Positions 1 to 13,024 of a stretch of DNA of 64,000 nucleotides are shown in pieces; positions within the stretch are counted from its first letter, which is position 1, and every line of letters starts with the position of its first letter. The DNA is from Psococerastis gibbosa. Lineage: Eukaryota; Arthropoda; Insecta; Psocodea; Psocidae. The stretch lies in NCBI GenBank assembly GCA_963971405.1, contig OZ020487.1:33961371-34025370 (forward strand), read 5' to 3'. A program made the position numbers and the translations under genes. The notes under the pieces are model-generated. The model searched no databases and was not told where the DNA came from. It saw only the letters and a list, made by a program, of their open reading frames with translations.

Positions 1-475
1 AAAAAAAAAAAAAAACATTTTTTTTCTCAAAACCAAATAGTTTTTTTGGGAAAGTAACCTGCTCCGTTTCGTTACTCAATTTACCACCTAAAACATGCCT
101 GAAGGTAGAAATCATCGATAGAAAGGTTTCGCAGAAAAATTATTTTTTAGTCATTTTTTATTAAAATTTAGGTATTCTTATTTTTTTACCCCCAGAAGCA
201 AACTATCAAGGGGCAAGGGACCCCCTGCATTTTATCAATATTAATAACGACTACAATATACATGAATTTAAGAGAAATCGTTGGGGCCGTTTTTGAGAAA
301 CACATTTTTTAGACGTTTTTTTGGAGTTTTTTGAGAATAAAACCCCCTCAAATTGAATTAGCCCAAAATATAAAAAAATCGTCCCGAGGTATGATTTTTG
401 TGAACCTACATGCAGAATTTCATCATAATCGACCAAGTGGTTTGCCCGGAAATCGACGAACAGACAGACAGACAG

Positions 476-506
<31 letters not shown>

Positions 507-630
507 TTGCGTAAAAACCACTTTTTTGGGTTCCTGGGACCTCAAAACGTGTAATTCCGTTGAAATCCCAGAATCGAATATTTGGGCCGTCACAAAGCTT
601 TCCTTATACTACGTATAAATTGGAAAGCAA
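1..630 (+). repeat. Family A element, copy 1 (5' end cut by window edge)
   Basis: Shares long near-identity with 12234-12850. It has the aagcaaactatcaagggg block, a GACA microsatellite (463-507), the block cacttttttgggttcctggg, and the 3' end ataaattggaaagca. Confidence 0.85.
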
Positions 631-715
631 AAATCGCTATTATGTTTAGATGTGAATGTAAGTTAGAGTGAGTAGACTATAATATGTCAGAATAATGTAT
701 ACTATTGCAGTACGA

Positions 716-905
716 AGTAGCTTCGGTGGCAAGATGGTAGCGCGTGCTTGTACTCGTGCGAGTATCTACACACCTTGCGGCCGGAGATGTGTCGCAACTC
801 AACACAAGTACCTATCAGGTGACTTAGTGAGGCGATTGAAGAGGTTAATCGGATACATTCATTAAATTGTTTGTACGTGATTTAACCTTTTTATTATAGA
901 TAATA
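716..905 (+). repeat. SINE-like family F, copy 1
   Basis: Head with tRNA-like wording (cttcggtggcaagatggtag then gcgtgcttgtact) and a tail before taacctttttattat. Matches minus-strand copies at 15771-15965 and 58205-58385. Confidence 0.65.
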
Positions 906-1566
906 TAGAATGGCTAACGAAATACAGTTAGAACTAAAGAAGTGGGTAGTTGTATTTAGCTGAAAATATAACATGCATTTTATAACAGTACACCGGTCTC
1001 CCCTCCTCCCCAATAAATAATTGAAACGACGCTCCTGTTAATGCAATAAACGAGACTCTGACTTTACCTCTAAGGAACACGTATAGGCCAACGATATAAT
1101 ATGTATTCATATTTTTATTTTTCATAACACAATTCACAGGATGATGCGAATTAGAATTTTTTTAGTAAGAGCTGTTGAAAGAGAAGGGCGCTCTCATAGC
1201 TGAATTTAAGGGCTCATTACCTTCCCCTGCAGACTGCACTAATCATCTCCCTCATTTATTCAAATTACTTTTATATCCTTAAGAAAAATTATCTCATTCA
1301 TCTTTTCATATATATTATATATATTTTAATTCTACAGTACAATATTTCATTACTACCGTATTTTCCTAGTAGCATAGACAGGAACTAGTTAGCCGTCAAA
1401 ATGTGTGTTACAAGGAATTCGGAAGTTCTGTTAATAAGGGACTAACTGACAGCAACTCAGATGGTTCAAGCACATTTGGAAGTATTTGCCTATATTTGGC
1501 TCAGAATCCGTTTTATTTTAAATAAATGAAGATGGATACTAAATACGCATAGTTATCTTGTCCTAC

Positions 1567-1747
1567 CTGATCTAGTTTAAGCAGTTCTTCAGGCGTATCT
1601 GGAAGCTGTCCTAAAGTTAACGGAGGATTTATATTGACTTCTTTGCCGAGAGATCTAACCACTTCCTCTCGGTTATATCTATCGGCAAAGACGCAGGATG
1701 CCGGTATCAGTCCGTGGACAGTGTAACTGATCGCCCGAACAAGAATT
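1567..1747 (-). CDS. Rapgap1: Rapgap1-like, exon e9 (Rap-GAP domain, continued)
   Basis: 1 nt plus exactly 60 codons; acceptor ttattttcag, donor CAG|GTAGGA. AG from e8 plus A makes Arg. The peptide reads ILVRAISYTVHGLIPASCVF, DRYNREEVVRSLGKEVN, then PPLTLGQLPDTPEELLKLDQ. It follows the family's LLLRT...IP-SCL block and ends just before the FKFGVIY-like strand, which must start the next exon. The catalytic asparagine (Asn thumb) of the family lies further on, outside the window. No matching exon is seen in 1-1566. Confidence 0.88.
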
Positions 1748-2333
1748 CTGAAAATAAATGGAAAAAACATGCATTAGTTTGGTCAGTATCATGTACATGC
1801 GACTATATTAAAATGTATGGTAAAGGGGGGCAATTCAGTTAAAACGTTAAATTCAGATATACGAGCAGGCTGTTTACAAACATGGCCAACTCCAAGTTGT
1901 AGAATTTTTCAGGAGAGCGGATTTTCTGTTGAAAATTGCATTAAGTTTATAGCTAACCCTAGACTTCTCGGCCCTTCTGTGCGCAATCTGGCTGCTTTTG
2001 TCACTTTATTTTACAACGTGCAGGTGGATATTAAAATTTTCTGCAAGGTCGCATCAAAACCCCATTTTGTGAAAAAATGGAGTTGGCCACTTTTGTAACC
2101 AAGCTCCTCATACCTACGTACATAGGTACATAAAACAAAGTCGTGTTGGCTCGGGTGCTTATAACTCATGAATGGCTGGACCGATTTTCATGATATCTGA
2201 CTTGTTGGATGCATATCCACGCCGAATATCAGAATATCCATTACAATAACAGAAAAATAATAAATAAAAAAACATAAAAAGAACCGATGCGGGTGAATCC
2301 TATTTTTCAATTACTGTACCATATTGTTCAGAA

Positions 2334-2549
2334 GGTAAATAATTTAGCCGTGGTTAAATATATATACATATTGTATACGCCTAAAGATTTCCCCCATACT
2401 AAAGCTTTATGGGTTAATTGCATAGTATAGAATGGTCAGATGGTAAATAATTTAGCCGTGGTTAAATATATATACATATTGTATATGCCTGAAGATTTTC
2501 CCCATTCTACAGCTTTATGGGATAATTGCATAGTATAGAATGGGCAAGC
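2334..2549 (+). repeat. Tandem duplication, two 108-bp units
   Basis: Unit starts at 2334 and 2442 (ggtaaataatttagccgtgg in both), each ending near catagtatagaatgg. About 90% identical, and found nowhere else in the window. Confidence 0.85.
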
Positions 2550-4567
2550 CATTGATTTAATGCTACAGAATAATAATTGTATGCATTTGGTATGCAATGC
2601 ATTGGGGCTCAGATTAATTATTTAGGCATTTCTCATGAGAATTTAGCAAACCTAGACTAACTGCAAACCCGTGCTGTGGGAGCCTTCAAAATCTTGCAAT
2701 GTTTTTACTCTATAATCAAGTCTCAGCGAGGAGCGCTTAATTGTTCTCAATTTCCACCTCAAATTTGGTACGCGCTGTAGTGGAAATATCAAAATGTCAT
2801 TTCCAGGGCCCCCCCTTCTACCTCGCACTTTTCCTCGTTTTTCAGATACTTTTTTTTTACTTTCACTCAAATAGGCCTACGAAGAATAAGAATTGCGATT
2901 GACCAAATTTTTAATTTCGTAATTTGGTGTTTCCCATGATTTTTGTGGTCTCCTGAGTGTAATAATCCTTCGACATTGATCGCGCGCAAAAAAAAAACTT
3001 TTATAAACACAAACATTATTTTTTCTGACTAGGATCCTACAGACCATGCGGAAAAGAATATTTTATCATGAAATAAGAGTAAATTAGTCTAATTAACCCC
3101 CTCCCCCCAGAAATGTATATTGAGGGAATATAAAAATTGAAACCACAAATTGTTTGTGAACTGCATTCAGTGCCGGAGGAGGCCTTGAAGTCATCCCAAT
3201 GTCGAGGACCCCTAATTTTTCTTAATTAGGTGTAAGAATTAAAAAAACTGAAAATATTTAGGAACTTGCATTATGCCATTTGCTGATGTTTCAAAACTTT
3301 AAACGTTTTTGTAGTTTTCATTTTATAAATTTTAATGTTTTTCTATGTTATAATGGGGGCCTTTTAGGGAGGCCCCTCAATGGCCTCATGGTTAATTCGG
3401 CTCTGTTGTTCATTGTTGCATTCACTAAAAGCTGGTGGAACTAATTTTTTGGGAATGTCGTCTACTCTATTTTAAAACGAGTGGGTTAGTTTTAATTTTG
3501 TATTAAAATGGTTAAAATAATTCCACGGGCATGTTATTGTTTTCCGCCAGCAGATTTAGTAGGTCTATAGTAGAGAACAATAATAAAATAGTTAGTTGTT
3601 TAGTCATTTATCGTTTCGAAAAAGCAATGGCTGAAAAAGGCTCAAAATCCCAGCGTGGTATTTTAACAAAAAAACCGAACAATATCGGTAATAGTCTGGT
3701 TGTCAATAATATAGCCCGCAATCCAAATAAAAATACAGCGTCGAATAATAATTCAAAGCTGTGAATAAGCTCTGGGGATTTTATTCGATTAATCGGGTAA
3801 AACACTTGTAATTAAAGCAATGTTTCACAAATTTTCACTCGCGGAAAATGCGGCGTATAGCTGAAAATAGATAATATAAATGGAGGGAATCTGTACATAA
3901 TCTCTAACGACCCAGAACCCTCATGAGGCAATTATTTTGTAAATTTAACCGAAAAATGCGTGTTTCGCATCGTATGTAATGCACTGCAGACTGGAGATAA
4001 GGGAATATACCCAACGAGCCCTGCCCATTAACATGTGTGTATGGTTCATTCCAAATTTTAATAGCCTTCCGACAGACTATTTTTTGCGAATTTAAATATC
4101 CTATGTTTTACTATATATAGTATGAGGATACTTAGAGCACTCTTATAACGTAAAATTTCTTTCTGCGTCATGGAGAACGCTTTATCTACCACTTGCTTTA
4201 TGAAATTTTTTAATTAAATACGTTTAACAAAAAGGTTTTAGAAACGGGATTTCATTTTTAATAATTTTGTTCCAAATTGAAATTGAAATTCGGATTCCAA
4301 AAGCACCTTTCAAATAAGGAGTAAGGGAGGGTCCCACCATCATTTGAAAGAATCCATTTATCGCAGGCGGTTGCGGGAGTGGGTCTAAAAATAAGCATCA
4401 AGAGAAGCTTGCAGTTTGTTTATTTACATAGAACGTAGTCTCTTTTTAAGGTATAAGATTCACAATGTAAGCAAGGAATTTAAAAGCTTAATCCGTATTT
4501 ATTTTACGCGGAACCCCTCCCGGAACCACCAGTTATAACCGACTCTAAAGTCAGGGTAAGTGGAATC

Positions 4568-4740
4568 CAATGACGGATACGGGGGGGGGGGCAGGGGGGT
4601 AGCTGCTCTCCCCCAAAATTCGGTAAATCTATTGTAAATGAATTTATTACGCTCTAATTTAATCGATGCTACATATGTTTTTCCTATTTTGACCCACAAC
4701 TACCCCCCCCCCCCACAAAAATGGGCTGGATCCGTCCCTG
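4568..4740. mobile_element. hAT-type MITE with 8-bp target duplication
   Basis: Ends CAATGACGGATAC and GGATCCGTCCCTG are imperfect inverted repeats. The element is flanked by GTGGAATC at 4560-4567 and again at 4741-4748. It has G and C runs inside. An 8-bp duplication is the hAT signature. Confidence 0.8.
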
Positions 4741-5009
4741 GTGGAATCCATCGCTATACAATGAAATATGATAAAAGATGGCGTCGACTTGGGCCGGTGC
4801 ACTATCACTTACCAAGACTTTACCAACGATCCATCCTAAAACCCTTAAGGCTGAATAAATGTTTTCAAGGCTCACGATAAAAAAATCCTTCTAGAAGATA
4901 ATTATTTGTAGCACATGTAATGTTGTCACGTCGTTAAATATGGATTGCCAGTGCGATCTTCGATATAGAAGAGGAAGAAATCCAGTTGTAAGAAATCTGC
5001 GTTAGACCA

Positions 5010-5430
5010 AAAAGGTTGGTTGTTGGAGTCTCACTCACGCTTTTACTACATCTTCCGGCTATGCTTCGTAGCAGATGATCCCGTGGCCTCATATTTATAC
5101 GTGTGGAAGAGAGAACTTTTTAGCTAACTCTCAATTTCTTCTCCCGAAAGGTTGGTGGTGCGAGCCTCACTTTATGCATTCTTCGGCTATGCTTCGCAGC
5201 TCTCAGGGTATGCAAAACAGACAGTACCGTCTCCCGTGCCCTCACGTATGTGGGAGAAGGGACTTTCTTACTAACTTTCACTAGAACGCTTGTTTGTTCG
5301 AGTCTCCCGCACTTGCTACACTTTCTGACACTATCTTTCTACACTAGCTGACTCCGACCATCACTGCCAGTTAGATTGGGGGCTCTAGTCTCACACTTAT
5401 TGCATTTTCCGGTTATGCCTCGTAAGGCAT
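5010..5430 (+). repeat. Degenerate run of SINE family E-like pieces
   Basis: At least three broken repeats of the words ggttgttggagtctcac, cttccggctatgcttcgta and cccgaaaggttggtggtgcg, also found in the better SINE copies at 17.5 and 18.7 kb. Confidence 0.5.
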
Positions 5431-6339
5431 GCAAAAGAAAATGGTTTCACGCTGAGAAAGTCGTGGTACATAAAAAGATTTCCTGTTATATTACTCCGAT
5501 ATTATTTGGATGGCCTTTGTAGGAGTCACACGACAATATTGTTGAGGTAACGGAAATGATCTGGGGTAGTTTATATAGAAAGTGAAAATGATAGCCCGAG
5601 AGGGATGAACGGCCATGGGGATGAATGAAGTAGACGAAGACGGAAAATGGAGCGTGCATCAGGATCAATATAGGGCTTGCACAGTGCGGTCTAAATAAGA
5701 AAATGCCCCTCGCCACAGGTTAAGCATAAGCCTAAACTGCAGTTGCTACGCTGATCACCTTTTTATGAATTTGAAGTTTTAGTGGAAAGTCGTTGTATTT
5801 AAACTTAGTTTGTCCATAAATTCATTCACAAACCTGTTAAAATACTTATGCGCGGTAGGCCTGAAATCCTGCCTTACAGGGTTCTACATTTGGAAACTTT
5901 TTGGATTCTATCTCTTCGAATTATTCTATTATCTTTTGTTCTCATTCATAATAGCTTCTTTTTCAGTTTTATACTTTGAGAAAGCTTTGTGGAAACATAC
6001 ATTTACCATTTTTTCACTACCGTATGAGTGGGATCGTTCAAAGGAAGCTTCTTTTGAATCATGTTATAAACTCCTGTATAGTCTATACCTTTTGGACTTT
6101 GTAAAACTGCTAAATTTGTCTTTTTAGTGCTACTTTTACCATATTTACATATTATATGAAGAAAAAAAGGAAGAAAATTGCCCTTATTTTCCATATGGGC
6201 GTGTTTTGGGGCTCTACGCCCACTCTTGCAACTAACCCATATATGTATATATTATTATACAGGCTGTATAGCAGCATTAGTTACAGAATACCTATTTAAC
6301 AATATAGAAAGCCTCTACAGGTAGGGGAATTAGAGCAAG

Positions 6340-6460
6340 GCAGATATGGAAAAATGGCCGGCAATGCGATTTGAACCCAAGTCTCCACCTTGCCGGAGCA
6401 GTATGGTTGCCACTGCACTAAACCCGTCACTTTTGTCTTGTACTCGTAGGACCTCATACC
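6340..6460 (-). repeat. tRNA-derived SINE head
   Basis: On the minus strand it reads TTTAGTGCAGTGGCAACC, then GGTGGAGACTTGGGTTCAA ATC, resembling Pol III A and B boxes. It does not fold as a full tRNA to my eye, so it is a SINE and not a tRNA gene. Confidence 0.5.
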
Positions 6461-6555
6461 CCGCACCAGCCGTCTTCCGATCCATTGAATTCTTGACTAG
6501 TCATACGACTTCATTTATTTTTTTTATATTGATTTATAACTTTACCGACACTTTA

Positions 6556-6965
6556 GGCGGGTATTCCACTGGTCAATTTTACTTCAAATTTGATTTGAAG
6601 TTTTGTTTTATGACATTCTCCATATTAATTTCCTCATGTTAAAACTGATCAATAATCCCGCGTTGCAAACAATAACAAACTAAAATTAAACAATGGCGTC
6701 TTCAACGATAAGTACGATAAGTAATTAAAATTAATTTCTTGAGAGCGAAAGAATTATTTCGTAGTTTAAATCATAAAACTTCTTGTAGATTATAAAATTA
6801 AAAGTAAGAAACTTACAAATTTGGAAAAAATTGAAAACAAAAATGATTACCCAATTGTTGAAAACAAGTTGAATGGGGGTGTAAAAGTAAATAATGGAGC
6901 ATTGATGAGCTCCCGTCAATGAAAAAATCAAATACGAAGTAAAATTAAGCAGTGGAATACCCGCC
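6556..6965. mobile_element. PIF/Harbinger-like MITE (family B, diverged)
   Basis: Ends GGCGGGTATTCCAC and GTGGAATACCCGCC, with TTA before and TAA after. The interior keeps aaattaaacaatggcgtctt, the same context as the conserved ATG in the other family B copies. Confidence 0.75.
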
Positions 6966-7689
6966 TAAATAACTAGTAGACTATAAATCGAACAAATCAG
7001 AGATAGGCTAATTATAATTATTGGCCCAGCTGTTCTTGAGTTATAAAACATAAAACTGACTTTGTTTTATGTACTGTATATAAAGCGAAGAGCTATTCTA
7101 AAGTCATTAAACAATCAATCATCGCTCCATAACGTTCCACAACCTCTTGGGACCGTAATCTCTGTAAACTGGATTATAGGGAAAGCAACTAGTGGATGGG
7201 TTGGGAGAAAGTCGAATGGAAAGAACAGGGGGTTTTTAGGGGCGGGTGAACAGGGGATTTTGAGGGGTGCGGGGATTTTGTGGGGGAAAAGGGCCGTTAA
7301 GAAGAATGCCGTCAACATTAGGAAAGTTGTCTAATTGCTTAGAAAGCAAAGTGCTGAATGCTGCGTTTGCATCCCTCCACTAAATGGGAGATTATCGTTC
7401 AGGTGATTATGTCTTAGGGGAAGTTTCTTGATGTAACTTTTCTTCGGGGAATGGTAGAAACTAATTTCAGAGCAAGTGCCAGAAAAGTTAAAAACATACA
7501 GTATAATATATTATTGTAAACGTGTAGGCTACGTAGGTGGGCTACTTCATAAAGATTTCGAGCTGCTGTACGATCAAATTCGGTTGGATTTAGGCATTCC
7601 AACCAACTACCATACATTAAAAATCTCGTATATCCTGATGGTGTATGATTCATGATTTATCAATTAAGAACTTAAGATAATAACAATAT

Positions 7690-8025
7690 AAAAATCCCGT
7701 TCGGCTCTGGCCGATCAGGTGTAGGGAGATTTCCTAAACTTTTACTTATTAAATTATTTTTACATTGACTGGACGTCATCTTGAAATCGTCGATTTGTCG
7801 TAAAATGGGTTGATAACCATTATCGTAGATAATAATACGGGCTTTCAGTTAAATTTTAATTCATTCCTCTGCGACCAATATTAACTGAGATATGAATTAT
7901 AAAAGGTTTCAATCGGCCGCCATCTTGTAACTAAATTTGGATGTGGATGGTGGTGAAGAAATTTTCCGAAAGTCGAACATTGGTCGCCATCTCAATAGGT
8001 TCATGAATCTCCCTAAAAATCATGT
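7690..8025 (+). repeat. Repeat family H, copy 1
   Basis: Contains cccgttcggctctggccgat, caggtgtagggagatt and tcttgaaatcgtcgatttgt. The inverse copy is at 44110-44765. This copy serves as the empty site for the MITE at 44568. Confidence 0.65.
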
Positions 8026-8313
8026 AACACTGAATATAGGTAATTTATGCATTTTCCGAACTGTAAAATTTACATTTTAGAGAAAGAAAATATATTACAT
8101 GTATATCCAAAAACGAAACCGCACACGGGCTGACTGAAGCCTTGCGGTATATCATTTTATTGTAAAAATTTATTGTAAAATTGTAAATTGTAATTGTAAT
8201 CATAACAAATAAATAAATGGGGTCCGGGGCTCCCCCATAGGGAATTCGTGTACGTGTAGGCGTGATGAAATGTGCTTCTACGCAATTCAAACACCGATAA
8301 TAAACCATGCATT

Positions 8314-8488
8314 CAAGGGCGGATTTTGCCTCCAGTTAAGGGGGGGGGGGTCAGCGGGCAGGTTCAGTGGATTATAACATTAAAAAACATAATAATTTTT
8401 AATTACCACTGTAAAACCATTGTTATCTTGCGTCAGTTAATTTATTTGGGGGGTCCGGACCCTCTGACCCAACTAAAATCCGCCCTTG
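8314..8488. mobile_element. hAT MITE (175 bp), perfect 8-bp target duplication
   Basis: Inverted ends CAAGGGCGGATTTT / AAAATCCGCCCTTG. Flanked by CATGCATT at 8306-8313 and 8489-8496. A relative is at 13310-13492. Confidence 0.9.
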
Positions 8489-8723
8489 CATGCATTTTTC
8501 TTCAAAATAATGTGTCTTCCAAGTAAAAAAACTACTATCGTTAACAGATTTGAATATAACCATTAACCCTAAAATAATTCCTCTACAATCCATAAATATC
8601 TATCATATTATTAAAATATTAAAATTTATTATAAAATATAATATAAATATAAAATTTAATTCTTCTAAATAATAAAATTATTTAAATTTAACTAGCCTAC
8701 GTATGTTGGCCGATTCAATAATT

Positions 8724-9890
8724 CTTCTTCTTCTTCTTCTTCGGTCGGTACTCCCCTGCGCCGAAGGAATATATTTATAAATTAACAATTTTACCCTTAT
8801 AATACAAGTAACCTGTGGGCCCCCAAGTTAATCAACTTGTCGGGGGCTCGCACAGTAAACGCTGTATATGATGTAACATGTTTACTATTTCACGTCTGTG
8901 TTAGCAAAAAACTAAGTTTTAAGTTCAAATCAGTTTCATACCATTTAAAATCGTAAGTTAACGTAAAGAGTAATTAAGGTAAAGTAAAAAGTAAAGTAAG
9001 TTTTAAAGCGAAGTATCTTATAATTCAAAAGCCATTTTTTAATTTTCGCTTGTATTTCTCCTATTTTAGTTAATTTTTTAAGTTGTATGGGCAATTCATT
9101 AAAAAGTTTGGTTGTACTATTTAATATATCCCCGTATTTGTTGTAGGCTGATTTCAAATTGACGTTTCTTGGATTTCGAGTATCGTGATGTGAATTGTTT
9201 TCTGTTTCAATGTTAAAATTCTTGTCAAAGAAGTTATATTTAATTACTTTAAATGCATAGAGAGTTGTTTTAGGTTTAATAATTCAAGGTACTTATATTT
9301 ATCATCAATGTGGTTAAATTTTTTGTTTAGTTTGTTTGACAATATATATCCTTAATTATTCTATTCTAGGCATTTTGCACTTTATTTACATAAGTGTTTT
9401 CGTCCCTGCACCAAGATGTTATTCCCTAAGTTATTAAAGACTCTATCAGGGCGTGATAAACATTTTTTATTACTTTCCTTGGCATCCAGTATTTTAATGC
9501 ATGGAGAGCTGCACTCCCAGATCGCAGTCTTTTACACAATGACTCTATATGCGATTGCCAGTTTAGATGGCTGTCAATGGTTAATCCCAAGTATTTGTGC
9601 TCTTCTACCATGTCTATGTATTGGGTGCAATTGCAGGTATTCCTGGAGTGCAGACATCCATGTTTGTGGAATGTGTATTTGCTTTCAATTTGTTTGGGTC
9701 CTCTATTCCTCATGTGCATGATTTTTTTCTTTTTGAAGTTAATTGCCAGATGGAGGTCATGGGTCAGCTGTTGAATTTCTCTGAAGGCAGAGTTCATTTT
9801 CTTGCTAGCTGCTTTCACATCTGTGTTTGCAATTACGAGTGCCATATCATCTGCGTACATAAATACCTGCATACCTTTTAAGTAGTCTAT
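8724..9890 (-). pseudogene. 5'-truncated LINE with reverse transcriptase remnant
   Basis: A minus-strand frame (about 9880-9426) carries QVFMYADDMALVIANT, the YADD catalytic motif of reverse transcriptase. It is followed by MNSAFREIQQLTHDLHLAIN and HKYLGLTIDSHLNWQSHI, typical of non-LTR polymerases. Another frame (9157-8945) holds the C-terminal piece LFNELPIQLKKLTKIGEIQ, so there are frameshifts between. The element ends in a 3' segment (8724-8870) with a (GAA)n tail. The upstream end is missing: a relic, not active. Confidence 0.85.
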
Positions 9891-9945
9891 TAATTTATTA
9901 ATCGTTAATATATATAAATAAATATAAAATAAAATATAAATTTTT

Positions 9946-10043
9946 TTTCTTCTTCTTCGGCCGGTACTCCCCTGCGCCGAAGGAATATATTTATAAATTA
10001 ACAATTATACCCTTATAATACAAATAACCTGTGGGCCCCCAAG
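9946..10043 (-). repeat. LINE 3' end, second copy
   Basis: About 90% identical to 8724-8825 (ggtactcccctgcgccgaag and ataacctgtgggcccccaag), same orientation, with a shorter GAA tail. This is a 3' end lying just upstream of the truncated LINE. Confidence 0.75.
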
Positions 10044-10045
10044 AT

Positions 10046-10078
10046 ATAATAATAATAATAATAATAATAAAAATAATA
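10046..10078. repeat. (AAT)n microsatellite
   Basis: Run of ataataat units, lightly interrupted. Confidence 0.85.
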
Positions 10079-11973
10079 GCAAGATAAACGTCACTAAATT
10101 TTTACGTGACAGTCACAGACCGGGCCTAAATCAGTCATGACTCTTTCCTCTATAAATATGAGCCTAGTTTCATAGCAGGCCAAGGAAATTTTACAAAAAA
10201 ATAAGTATGAAAAAAATAAAGACTTTTTACCGTGCCGCGTACAAAATTAAAAGTGTGAATACCGTTGTTCCCTCTTGTGAAAACATGCATTGTTATAGAG
10301 GGCCGGGAAAATATTACTATGCTAATCAGCACACGTTGCAAAATTTTAATAATCCATAAACACGAGAGGTGGGACACGGAGGTTAAAGGCTGTTTTGCTG
10401 ATCATATGTTTTTTACTTGCCCGACGAAATTATGGTAAATGTGAGCAACTTGTGTTGCCATGTTTTCATCAGATGGCAATCGTTTATAAAAAAAAAACTG
10501 CTCCCAGCGAGTATTTGACTGAGTTTCTGTTCAAAATTGTAGCCAGGGGCAGTTCCTGTGTGTAGCTCCCAATTTCAGTTTTGTAAAAAGAAAAACCATT
10601 TTATGGTAATGCTGTTGATACACAAGTAGAATGTATAATAATTTTGTTGTAGCCCTACAATGTTTTACCTTTTCTGTTTGTGGTACGACTGCTATTCGAA
10701 TTACTTGGCCAGTGAATCTAAACCATTACCTTACCAAATCCCTTATTAGAACCAAAAAGAGGCTATTGAACCAAAAATCATGACCAAATCAAGATTTGCT
10801 TTTCCACTATCTATTCATTCAATGTTATAATGCTAGAGCATGACCTATTTTCGGATTTTCTACACCTACAATATCTTTTCATAAACCACATAGCCAAGAG
10901 AAGTACGTATCGCTTACAAACATAATAATAATCTTCCTCGAGCACTTTCTGCCGTTAACGCCTCAGCGATTTTGAATCACTTATACTCACTTATTTCATT
11001 TCAACCCCATTGCGACTGCAGAGCACGTTTGTTAAAATTTAATTCATAGTCAGTGCTTTATACATTATCGTTTCACAGCGAAGATTAAACAACTCGTGAC
11101 GAAATAACGGTTTTGTTGGGTTTTTAGGACAAATAAAATGTTAAATATTACCTACATTTTTGACACAATCGTGATCTGAATATACGTACTGTCGTATATT
11201 ATAATTATATTGCAGGAACTTTAGGGATAAAACACCCAGCAATAAGCTCGTGGCCAAGATCTAGCATGTGGATGGGGCTGCCCCCTCTCCCTCGAAAACC
11301 TATCGTTACGCCCCTGGATGGGGCCCCCGATCAGGCATGAACGACCCATCAGCACCATAACTCCCGCCTATCGACTTAATTACTAGTGTAAAAGCGGCCC
11401 CAAATATAAAGTGGAGCAGATAAGACATGACAAGACAAGACATGATACATGGCAGCCAGAATGGAACGACGGTGTAAATGGACGTTGGAACTAATTAAAG
11501 ACTTGGAACCGATGTCCATGGACGAGTAAAAAGCTTAGGCAGCAGCTGGGTCTCAGCTTTAACAGTTTCTTAGTGAACGTGGCAGTTTTCCTACTTTCCT
11601 TTATAAGCATAAAGGAAGTACAACGAGCCAGTGTGTATATAACGGGGAAGAGGATACAGCCGCGCATTCCTTCTTTGACAGTCAGAGGTGAGAAAATGAG
11701 AAGGGGGGCATGTTAAGACCAGAGCTCTCAATATGAACGTATACATACAGCACATAGAAAATTGGCACCCTGAAATTAAATTATTTTCATTTTATATTTC
11801 ATTAACTCAGCAAGTTATTACAAATTTGGCTCATTTAAGTTTTAGATGACTACTTGGTACGTCATATATAATCGGGTATTTAGGTTTTTTACTTTTTCCA
11901 AAAATCCCAAAATCCCAGATTACGTGAAAGTATAGTCTCCACTGGTTATTTATGAAACGAACACATTAATATA

Positions 11974-12850
11974 AAGAACCGGTCCGAGTTTACTCGAACA
12001 TGCTTTCCAATTTATCAAAATTAGCAGATAGAGAAAATGAGTAATTTCATGGTAAATAATTTTCCTATGGTTAAATTTCCGATATCTCGGGTGGGGGGGG
12101 GGGGGGTTGCCCACATGACGTCACTGGAGGTGAGGTAAACTCCATATAGTTAATAGGTCAGACCAAAACATTACCACACAGCAATAATTGCAGAGCACGC
12201 CATGCATTTGAGCGTGAATTTTCTATCATTTCTTCAAAAAATAATTTTTTGCATCAAACCAAATAGTTTTTAGGGCACGTAACCTGTCCGGTTTCGTTAC
12301 TCAATTTAACACCTAAAACATGCCTGAAGGTAAAAATCATCGATGGAAAGGTTTCGCAGAAAAAGTATTTTTTAGTCATTTTTCATTAAAATTTAGTTAT
12401 TTTTATTTTTTTACCCCCAGAAGCAAACTATTAAGGGGCAAGTGACCCCCGCATTTTGTTAAAATTAATAACTACTATAATATATATGAATTTAAAAGAA
12501 ATCGTTGGAGCCGTTTTTGAGCAATAATTTTTTTAGACGTTTTTTTGAAGTTTTTTTAAAATAAAACCCCCCCAAATTTAGTTAGCCCAAAAAAAAACGT
12601 GGTCTTGAGGTATGATTTTTGTGAACCTGCACGCCGAATTTCATCAAAACCGACCGAGTAGTTTTCCCGGAAATCGACGAACAGACAGACAGAGCGACAG
12701 AGCGACAGACAGAGCGACAGACAGACATTTCGTAAAAACTACTTTTTTGGGTTGCTGGGACCTCAAAACGTGTAAATCCGTTGAAATCTCGGAATCGAAA
12801 ATTTCGACCATCACAAAGCTTTCCTTATACTACGTATAAATTGGAAAGCA
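11974..12850 (+). repeat. Family A element, most complete copy
   Basis: Starts aagaaccggtccgagttta, then tgctttccaatttat at 12001-12015, and ends with its inverted partner ataaattggaaagca at 12836-12850. Inside are a 14-G run, a ctgacgtcactggaggtg-like block, and a GACA/GAGC microsatellite. No ORF for a transposase. Confidence 0.85.
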
Positions 12851-13024
12851 AAAATACAAAAATATTTCCTATGATACGATGCATGATGTAGTCTTCTACA
12901 GCTTACATGAACCAAATTTTTAATTACATGCTTTGTTAATTAATTAAAAAATAAAGAGTCAATAAAAACAACAAATTTTGGGGTGCTTATTTTCTACATA
13001 GTATGTCCTCTTAAGGAGGAATTC

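Larger units (their letters stand above)
1..1566 (-). other. Intron after e9 (partial)
   Basis: Holds a family A copy (1-630) and a SINE (716-905). The region 906-1566 is plain AT-rich sequence. The next GAP-domain exon is not here. Confidence 0.7.

Noticed and set aside
331..618. ORFs rich in DRQTDRQ, also at 12612-12839 and 46480-46734
   Set aside because: Simple translation of the GACA microsatellite inside family A repeats.
5810..6127. 105-codon hydrophobic plus-strand ORF resembling a membrane protein
   Set aside because: AT-rich DNA readily gives Phe/Leu/Tyr-rich frames. No support from splice sites, motifs or context.
6340..6460. tRNA gene on the minus strand
   Set aside because: B-box-like text is present but no cloverleaf could be drawn; better read as a SINE head. 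The same applies at 35610-35710 and in the family E and F SINEs.
10045..11970. Search for a gene or element in this stretch
   Set aside because: Only short frames and no repeated or splice-bounded coding sequence; nothing reportable.
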